From Ardenticatenaceae bacterium (lineage in GTDB: Bacteria; Chloroflexota; Anaerolineae; Promineifilales; Promineifilaceae), in assembly GCA_020634565.1 (NCBI GenBank), contig JACKBN010000005.1, forward strand, positions 298,180 through 362,179: a DNA stretch of 64,000 nucleotides. The letters are read 5' to 3'. The notes under the pieces were generated by a model, which worked only from the letters and a program-made list of their open reading frames with translations, was not told where the DNA came from and ran no database searches. Of this stretch, positions 58,698-64,000 are shown piece after piece (position 1 is the stretch's first letter; the number at the start of each line of letters is the position of its first letter). Both the position numbers and the translations under genes were made by a program.

Positions 58698-60722
58698 TTA
58701 GGGGATAGTAAAGAGGGCTTGCAGCTCAACGGCCGTTTTGCGCTCCACGTTCTCAAAAATGATGGTCAGCGGCTGATCGTACACGATAAAACTCTCGTCC
58801 GCGCGGCCCCAATTCAGGCCCGGCTGGCTTTCCTGGTACGATTGCACCAGCGGCGGCGGCGTCACATTGGGCCAGCCAAACGTATCTGGCCGTAACTGCC
58901 AGCCAAACAGTGTGGGATACCGTCCCGCCACAAAAACTGGCTCGTAGCCCAATGCCCCCGAGAAAAGCAGCGCGTGATACTGGCTGGAAACTGGATACAA
59001 CTCTGGCAAGCGAGGCACAGTGCCATAAACTCGGTTGGTCAAAATCGTCACATAATCAGCCTCGGCCAGCAGTTCCAGATTTGCAGCCAGCTTTTCGGCG
59101 TCGTCGTTGCTGCCGGTGCCGGTAAGCCAGGTCAGTTCAGCGTTGGGATATTCGGAGCGGCGGCGAATTTCCCCATCCACGCTCATGGTGCTGGGCAAGG
59201 AATCATCCCACTGCTCGCTCAAGGTAAGCGAACCGGGTGCTGCATTGCGGAAAAGCCATTCCGAGGCGGCGACCCAAGGGTGCGGCTGCTGGTAAATGTT
59301 CACAAAGCTGAGGGCATAAAGCGTGGTGGTGAGGAGAACGGCCGTTCCCACGCCCCACTGCAACCATTTCGGCCGCCAGCTAAACAACCACGCCGCCGCC
59401 CATAACATCAAAAATGGCGTCAGCGGCTGCAAATAGCGCATAAACTTCACAAAAAAGCCGCCGGTAGTGAAAAATAGCGGCACAGTCCAGGCTAGTAACA
59501 GGAGATTGGAGACTGGAGATTGGAGATTTGATACTTTCAATCTCCAGTCTCGCAGCTGCAAGCTGCCAATCTCCAATCTCTTAATTTCTTGCCAGATGGC
59601 CCAGCCAAATGCGCCAAACGCCAGCAGCCCCAACAGCCAGCCCATCCCCCAACGCAGCTGCATCTCGATGAAGTAGAGATAGGGCCGCGTATCGCTGTAT
59701 TGACGGGTAAACGGGATATTGCCGTTCCCCTGCACCATGTTGTTTTGCGTGGCAATATTTTCCAGGTAGCAGGAACCCCAATCCAGCGCAGGCACGTGAA
59801 TTGGCCCAATTTGCATCGCCGGGGTAATCACTTCGCAGCTAAAATCGAGCACGGCAAAGGGATTGGTGAGGAAAAAGGTGAGGGCGGCGGTGAAAACGGC
59901 CGTTCCCAACCAAAAATCCCATCGTTTCCCCAACCATCTTGCCGCCAGCAGCAAGGGAAACACCAGCAAAATCGCCGAAAACTTGGAGCCAACCGCCAAA
60001 CCAATGCAAACAGAAGCGAGTAACCAGTAAGCGGTAAATAGTTTTCGGTTATCAGTATTATCTCTTTTTTCTCTGTGCGCTCTGTGGCCAACTGCCTTTA
60101 TCAAAAACAGGAGCGCAGCGACGGTGAAGAAGGTTTGGTACGGATCAGAGATGAAGAAGTGGGCCAGCTGGATGTGCATGACGTTAACCGCCAAAAACGC
60201 GGCTGCCAGCAATCCAACCTGCGGTGAAAACACCTGTCGTCCCAGCAGAAAAATCAGCCAGACGGTGCCTAAATCAAATAAGGCGGTGAGAGCTCGGGAA
60301 ACGGCCGTTAAATGCCGAAACTCAATTAGCTCAGCCCGGTTCAAAATATCGCGGGTAAACAGCCAATCGTCAGGAAAAAGCGGGGCCAAGCTGGGACCAA
60401 CACGCTCCATGAGGCGCGTGGCAATCACGCCCAGGTAAAGCGGCACATGGCCATAAGCGAAATCGCGCGGCTGGTCTTGCAGCACCTCGATGCCCTCACT
60501 GGCTGCATCGGGTGCCCAGTAAAATGGGTTGAAGCTAGATTCTTGGGGGGAGAAAGCAGTTTGCCAATCGGCAGGCCATTCGATGGTGGTAGCTACCCAG
60601 GTGATGTACCGTTCATCGGGGTGGTAATGGTGATAATCATCCCAATCGATGCCGCTAAAGCGAAAAACGGCCGCAATCAGCAAAATAAGGCCCAAGCCAA
60701 GACGTTCCTGCCACTTCTTCAT
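58698..60722 (-). CDS. GT39/PMT-like membrane glycosyltransferase
   Basis: Polytopic GT-C transferase of about 674 aa with 10-12 helices and a long C-terminal extracytoplasmic domain (about 470-674). The first loop has the acidic motif in YHHYHPDERYITW (D-E), a PMT/GT39-like position. It would transfer sugar from polyprenyl phosphate to protein or glycan. ATG 60722 is preferred over 60746. Two low-complexity repeat segments (59501-59580 and 60018-60091) are inserted in frame, giving loop peptides between helices. The segments are typical intergenic repeats, so the gene may have grown by repeat insertion without losing its frame. Confidence 0.85.
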   Translation of the reverse strand: MKKWQERLGLGLILLIAAVFRFSGIDWDDYHHYHPDERYITWVATTIEWPADWQTAFSPQESSFNPFYWAPDAASEGIEVLQDQPRDFAYGHVPLYLGVIATRLMERVGPSLAPLFPDDWLFTRDILNRAELIEFRHLTAVSRALTALFDLGTVWLIFLLGRQVFSPQVGLLAAAFLAVNVMHIQLAHFFISDPYQTFFTVAALLFLIKAVGHRAHREKRDNTDNRKLFTAYWLLASVCIGLAVGSKFSAILLVFPLLLAARWLGKRWDFWLGTAVFTAALTFFLTNPFAVLDFSCEVITPAMQIGPIHVPALDWGSCYLENIATQNNMVQGNGNIPFTRQYSDTRPYLYFIEMQLRWGMGWLLGLLAFGAFGWAIWQEIKRLEIGSLQLRDWRLKVSNLQSPVSNLLLLAWTVPLFFTTGGFFVKFMRYLQPLTPFLMLWAAAWLFSWRPKWLQWGVGTAVLLTTTLYALSFVNIYQQPHPWVAASEWLFRNAAPGSLTLSEQWDDSLPSTMSVDGEIRRRSEYPNAELTWLTGTGSNDDAEKLAANLELLAEADYVTILTNRVYGTVPRLPELYPVSSQYHALLFSGALGYEPVFVAGRYPTLFGWQLRPDTFGWPNVTPPPLVQSYQESQPGLNWGRADESFIVYDQPLTIIFENVERKTAVELQALFTIP
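59501..59580. repeat. Palindromic repeat inserted in frame in glycosyltransferase gene
   Basis: GGAGATTGGAGACTGGAGAT repeats at the left and ATCTCCAGTCTC...CCAATCTCCAATCTC at the right form an 80-base imperfect palindrome inside the coding sequence. It encodes EIGSLQLRDWRLKVSNLQS, a peptide with no similarity to GT-C loops. Confidence 0.75.
60018..60091. repeat. Second repeat-like segment within glycosyltransferase gene
   Basis: AT-rich segment containing GTAACCAGTAAGCGGTAAATAG and TCTTTTTTCTCTGTGCGCTC, resembling non-coding repeat DNA, encodes GHRAHREKRDNTDNRKLFTA in frame between two helices. No clean palindrome. Confidence 0.5.
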
Positions 60723-60816
60723 GTGCAAATTGTATCTTGGCGGCAAAAGCGGGTCGAATCAGCCCAAATTTGGACCATTTTCTGTGCCTAACCTGATGAT
60801 TAACGATTCGGTGGCA

Positions 60817-60846
60817 AGAAAAAAGGGTTGGCACCGGGCCAACCCT
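60817..60846 (-). terminator. Terminator of rplY
   Basis: Stem GGGTTGGC...GCCAACCC (60825-60845) with a small loop; on the minus strand it is followed by TTTTTTCTT. It lies 31 bases after the rplY stop. Confidence 0.9.
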
Positions 60847-60876
60847 CTTGTTTTAAGCTTGTAGACAGACGAAAAT

Positions 60877-61521
60877 TTATCCTTCGTCTTCTTCGCCGTG
60901 GCCTTTCTCGATGATTTCCACAGAGTCGGCGGTGACTTCGAATTCTTCCTCTTCCTCTTCAACATCGAGACGAGCATATTCAAAGCGGGCAACGGCCGTT
61001 TCTGGATCAGTCAAAATCTCAACACCCTTCGGCGCAACCAGGTCGCTCACATAAATCGGCTCATCAGGCGTCAAGCCGCTTACGTCCACCTCAATTTCCG
61101 CAACCAGGTCATCGGGCAGCGCTTCAATTTCCACGCTGGTCAACGACAGTACGTCGGAACCCTGTGCCTCTTCCATCATTGTGGAACGACCAACCAAAAC
61201 CAGGGATGCTTCAGCGGTAATTTTGACCTTTAAGTCAACTTCCTGGAAATCCACATGAATGAGATCGCCGCGCGTAAGATGTTGTTGAATCTCACGAGCC
61301 AGGACGGTGTGTTTATCACCAGCCACCGAAATATCGATCAGGTTCGTGGTACCAGCCCGCCGCAGCACGCGCCGCAGCAGCTTGTTTTCCAACTGAATCG
61401 TCACCGGATCGTTGATCCCATAAATCACAGCGGGGACCATTCCCTCACGGCGTAACTGTTTCACTTTTTTGCCAACAACCGCGCGTGGGGCGGCGTCGAT
61501 AGCCAATCTATCTTCAGACAT
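60877..61521 (-). CDS. rplY: 50S ribosomal protein L25 (CTC form)
   Basis: 5S rRNA-binding ribosomal protein of 214 aa. The N-terminal L25 domain (about 5-95) has VVGKKVKQLRREGMVPAVIYG and DLIHVDFQEVD, and the TL5/CTC C-terminal domain (about 98-185) ends in a Glu-rich tail. The long two-domain form is usual outside Enterobacteria. AGGAA precedes the ATG. Confidence 0.95.
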   Translation of the reverse strand: MSEDRLAIDAAPRAVVGKKVKQLRREGMVPAVIYGINDPVTIQLENKLLRRVLRRAGTTNLIDISVAGDKHTVLAREIQQHLTRGDLIHVDFQEVDLKVKITAEASLVLVGRSTMMEEAQGSDVLSLTSVEIEALPDDLVAEIEVDVSGLTPDEPIYVSDLVAPKGVEILTDPETAVARFEYARLDVEEEEEEFEVTADSVEIIEKGHGEEDEG

Positions 61522-61589
61522 GTTCCTAAACCTCGGTTTGTAATTTCCTCAAAGACGAGGGAGTTTATTTCTTGTGGTAAATATTCAGC

Positions 61590-61620
61590 AAAAAGCCTGC
61601 GGGCATTGGTGCCCCAGGCT
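61590..61620 (-). terminator. Terminator before rplY
   Basis: AGCCTGcGGGCA pairs with TGCCCCAGGCT (61594-61620) around TTGG with one bulged C; on the minus strand TTTTTGC follows. It ends transcription of the zinc-ribbon gene and separates it from rplY. Confidence 0.8.
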
Positions 61621-61665
61621 AGAAGAGGGAGTATATCATTTTCTCCTGAATCGTCAATCAAATGA

Positions 61666-61947
61666 TCAGCCCGTTTCTGTCTCGGATTTCTGCCATTGGG
61701 CCTGGCAATCATTGCAGTGGTACTTTACATCGTAAAACGTTTGGATAGCCGTATAACCACCGCCTTCACCACCGCCGCTGCCCCCACCAGTCAGGCCTGT
61801 GGTGCGAAATCCCTTGTTGGTTTTGTTCACGCCAATTTTCCGGCTGCCGCACTCTGGGCAGCGCGGACGTGTGCCAATAGGCAAGAAAGGAAAGATAAAG
61901 ATCAGCAACAAAGCGCCTATTCCTGCAATCATCAGAACCTTATCCAT
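61666..61947 (-). CDS. Small membrane protein with zinc ribbon
   Basis: Protein of 93 aa with one N-terminal membrane helix (about 4-24, LMIAGIGALLLIFIFPFLPIG), a zinc ribbon formed by CPEC (about 31-34) and CNDC (about 78-81), and a Gly/Ser-rich loop between them. The ribbon is probably cytoplasmic. Function unknown. The second ATG (61947) has better spacing from AGGAG than the first (61953). Confidence 0.75.
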   Translation of the reverse strand: MDKVLMIAGIGALLLIFIFPFLPIGTRPRCPECGSRKIGVNKTNKGFRTTGLTGGGSGGGEGGGYTAIQTFYDVKYHCNDCQAQWQKSETETG

Positions 61948-61992
61948 CAACATCTCCTCGGCTGGACAAAAGCGCCAACAACCATCACCCAG

Positions 61993-62283
61993 TTAACCAT
62001 GTTGCGCCACTTCCTTTTGTACAGTCCAGCGCCACAGCGTATTCAATAACAAGACGTACAAAACAGCGTAAATGACAGCAAAAGAGGCAAACCACAAAGC
62101 AAAACCCCAAATGGAAGTTTGCAGAAAAGGGATTTGGCTGCCCAAAAACAACCCAAACAGTACCGTCAAACCTGGCAGCAGCAAGTGCATCCTTGATTTT
62201 CGTACGGCATGCTGACTAATTTTTTGCTGCTGTGATGGCTCCAAATGATGTAGTTCTGGCAAATCCTTCGTGCGAATAATCAT
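61993..62283 (-). CDS. Small two-helix membrane protein
   Basis: Protein of 96 aa with two hydrophobic helices (about 33-51 and 56-80) and a basic N-terminal region. I do not recognise a family. GGAGAGGTGAAAT precedes the ATG, a strong ribosome binding site. It is 39 bases upstream of the zinc-ribbon gene on the same strand, so the two may act together in the membrane. Confidence 0.7.
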   Translation of the reverse strand: MIIRTKDLPELHHLEPSQQQKISQHAVRKSRMHLLLPGLTVLFGLFLGSQIPFLQTSIWGFALWFASFAVIYAVLYVLLLNTLWRWTVQKEVAQHG

Positions 62284-62399
62284 ATTTCACCTCTCCAGTA
62301 ATTTTGAGGGCGACAGAGATAGTTCGTTGCTTTCAGGATACAAAATCCAGGCCAGCATCGTCAACTAACATTCATGCACCGCCTAGAAAAGTGACGGCA

Positions 62400-64000
62400 T
62401 CAGCTGTTTAGCGCCGCAGCAACACGAGGAGCCGTCATCGGCAAATCGGTCAGGCGAGCTTGCGTGGCATCGGCGATAGCGTTGCCCACGGCCGCAGCCG
62501 TGGCAATGATGGGCGGCTCACCTGCGCCGCGTGCCCCAAACGGGCCATGCTCGGTGGGCACCTCCACAAAAACCGCTTCAAATTCAGGCACGGCATGGTT
62601 GAAGTGAGGCACATTGTAATCCATCCAGCTGCCAGTAAGCGGCGTGCCGTAGCCATCGTGGGCCATTTGCTCATAGAGCGCCCAGCCCAGCCCCTGCATC
62701 GCGCCGCCCATCACCTGGCCTTCCAGCGTGAGCGGGTTGATTACCCGGCCCACATCTTGCACCACAATCAGTTTGTGCACCCTCACCGCGCCTGTCTCCA
62801 CATCTACCGAAACTTCGGCTAGCTGGGCGGCAAACCCTGGCGAGGCGGTGGTGTTGGCGTGACGGCCGTTTCCCACCACCGGCGCATATTTTCCACCAAA
62901 ACGCATCGTCTTTTTGGCAATATCGGCCAAATCGATCGCTTTATCCGGCACGCCTTTAACCTGCACACGGCCGTCTACCACTTCCATATCCGCCACGTCA
63001 GCTTCCAGCTCGTCGGCGGCAATCTCCATTACCTGCTGGCGGGCATCCTGCGCCGCCTTGATGACCGACGGCCCCACCATGTAGGTAATCTTGCTGCCAC
63101 CCGTCGATCCGGAAAATGGCGCCGTAGACGTATCGCCGCTGATAACGCGCACCTTGTCTGGCGTGGTGCCAAACGCCTCTGCGGCGATGAGCGAGAAACC
63201 CGTGGCCGTTCCCGTCAAATCCACCGAGCCGACATGCACGTGCAGGGTGCCATCTCGATGCAGTTGGCAAGAAGCGGCCGTTGGCTCTATGCCACCTGGC
63301 CAGCCACCGACGGCGATGCCCACACCGTGCCCGCTGGCTCGCGCCGTATCCCGATTTTGCCAGGCAGGATGAGCTTGCAGCGTTTGCAGCACCTCCATCA
63401 TGCCCATGGTGGGCCAGGGCTTGCCGTGGGCCATCGGATCGCCTGGTTTGCTGGCATTTTGCAGGCGCACTGCGAGTGGATCCAGATTAAGCTGGCGCGC
63501 CGCTTCATCAATGGCGCTTTCCAGCACAAAGGCCGCCTGCGGCGCACCCGGCGCCCGGTAAGCGTCCGTCGAGAGCTTGTGGGTCAGGACCTCGCGGTAA
63601 CGAATTTGCATGTGGGGAATCTGGTACAGGCTGCCCATCAAAAAGGCAGCCATGCCGTGCGGGCTGGGGTAGCAGCCCGCATCAAACTGCACATCTGCCT
63701 CCAGCGCAGTGATGGTGCCATCCTGCTTCATCCCCAGCTTGATATAAAACTCAGCGGCAGGGGCAGGATTGGCCGCCAGCATATCTTCGCTGCGCGTCAG
63801 GGCCAGTTTGACGGGGCGATTGACGGCTTTGGCGGCCAGGGCAATCAGCAGCTCATACAGCACAAACTTTGCGCCAAACGCGCCGCCGACCGGCATGGGG
63901 ATGACGCGCACGGCCGTTTCTTCCACACCCAGCACCTCGGCTATTTCTTCGCGCGTGTAAAACGGCGCCTGCGTGCTGGTCCAAACAGTAGCGCCGTCAC
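62400..64000 (-). CDS. Xanthine dehydrogenase-family molybdopterin-binding subunit (5' end outside window)
   Basis: Large catalytic subunit of a molybdenum hydroxylase (XDH/CoxL family). The frame is open to the right edge: before the GTG at 63935 the codons give DGATVWTSTQAPFYTREEIAE, the conserved Mo-cofactor region, so the true start lies outside. Further motifs: VGGAFGAKF, LTRSEDM, TDAYRAPGAPQAAF (Mo-cofactor loop), GSVDLTGTATGF, GDTSTAPFSGSTGGSKITYMV, VQDVGRVINP and the C-terminal GARGAGEPPI with the active-site Glu. The FAD and Fe-S subunits are not in the window. The substrate cannot be told. Confidence 0.93.
   Translation of the reverse strand, partial: DGATVWTSTQAPFYTREEIAEVLGVEETAVRVIPMPVGGAFGAKFVLYELLIALAAKAVNRPVKLALTRSEDMLAANPAPAAEFYIKLGMKQDGTITALEADVQFDAGCYPSPHGMAAFLMGSLYQIPHMQIRYREVLTHKLSTDAYRAPGAPQAAFVLESAIDEAARQLNLDPLAVRLQNASKPGDPMAHGKPWPTMGMMEVLQTLQAHPAWQNRDTARASGHGVGIAVGGWPGGIEPTAASCQLHRDGTLHVHVGSVDLTGTATGFSLIAAEAFGTTPDKVRVISGDTSTAPFSGSTGGSKITYMVGPSVIKAAQDARQQVMEIAADELEADVADMEVVDGRVQVKGVPDKAIDLADIAKKTMRFGGKYAPVVGNGRHANTTASPGFAAQLAEVSVDVETGAVRVHKLIVVQDVGRVINPLTLEGQVMGGAMQGLGWALYEQMAHDGYGTPLTGSWMDYNVPHFNHAVPEFEAVFVEVPTEHGPFGARGAGEPPIIATAAAVGNAIADATQARLTDLPMTAPRVAAALNS

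Overview
The window is 64 kb of a bacterial chromosome of roughly even GC content, densely packed, with no rRNA, tRNA, CRISPR array, insertion sequence or prophage that I can see. The gene mix points to Chloroflexota (an Anaerolineae/Caldilineae-like lineage): Thr-Pro rich linkers in secreted proteins, TolB-like propellers, many GAF/PAS hybrid kinases and a PF00882 family protein. This is an inference from gene content, not a phylogeny. Bacterial core genes (rplY, pyk, lipA/lipB, moxR-DUF58) show that the DNA is bacterial, yet the window carries a complete archaeal-type archaellum cluster. I recall archaella being reported in Chloroflexota, so the class is not new, but the accessory genes here look unusual.

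Layout. 1-5.6 kb: a two-component block (hybrid kinase cut by the window edge, PAS-like protein, REC-kinase, OmpR-type regulator). 6.0-14.2 kb: the archaellum cluster in archaeal gene order: archaellin arlB, a fused ArlC/D/E-like protein, ArlG-like, ArlF-like, ArlH, ArlI, ArlJ, an unknown membrane protein and an A24 prepilin peptidase. 14.3-17.3 kb: PilN-like and PilO-like proteins, with extracellular PPC/BACON-like domains and a LysM domain respectively, behind their own candidate promoter. 17.3-24.2 kb: a TolB-like lipoprotein and a second two-component block on the minus strand. 24.5-34.8 kb: glycosyltransferase, uridine kinase, PF00882 protein, transglycosylase, CheY-like regulator, M23 lipoprotein and a Trp-rich TolB-like membrane protein. 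34.8-48.4 kb: heme O synthase, acyl-CoA dehydrogenase, MBL hydrolase, lipid kinase/GDPD/AAA operon, pyruvate kinase, another hybrid kinase and lipoate synthesis. 48.5-64 kb: moxR-DUF58-DUF4129 operon, formiminotransferase-cyclodeaminase, M23 protein, SDR, membrane proteins, a GT39-like glycosyltransferase, rplY, and a molybdopterin hydroxylase subunit cut by the right edge.

How it could work together (inference). ArlB would be cleaved by the adjacent peptidase and polymerised by ArlI/ArlJ/ArlH, with the ArlC/D/E-like protein as switch adaptor and ArlF/ArlG as stator. The PilN/PilO-LysM pair could tie the motor to peptidoglycan, which archaea lack. Five histidine kinases and three receiver proteins lie nearby, but no CheA, CheW, MCP or CheF, so control may run through the hybrid kinases.

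A second signal covers the whole window: the palindrome ACGGCCGT occurs about 100 times (counted by eye) where about one is expected, mostly inside genes and in all three reading frames, giving recurrent TAV, NGR and RP(F/Y) peptides. It resembles the cyanobacterial HIP1 phenomenon with a different core. Two intergenic structured RNAs (one 6S-like, one unidentified) and several REP-like palindromes, some inserted in frame in a glycosyltransferase gene, complete the picture.
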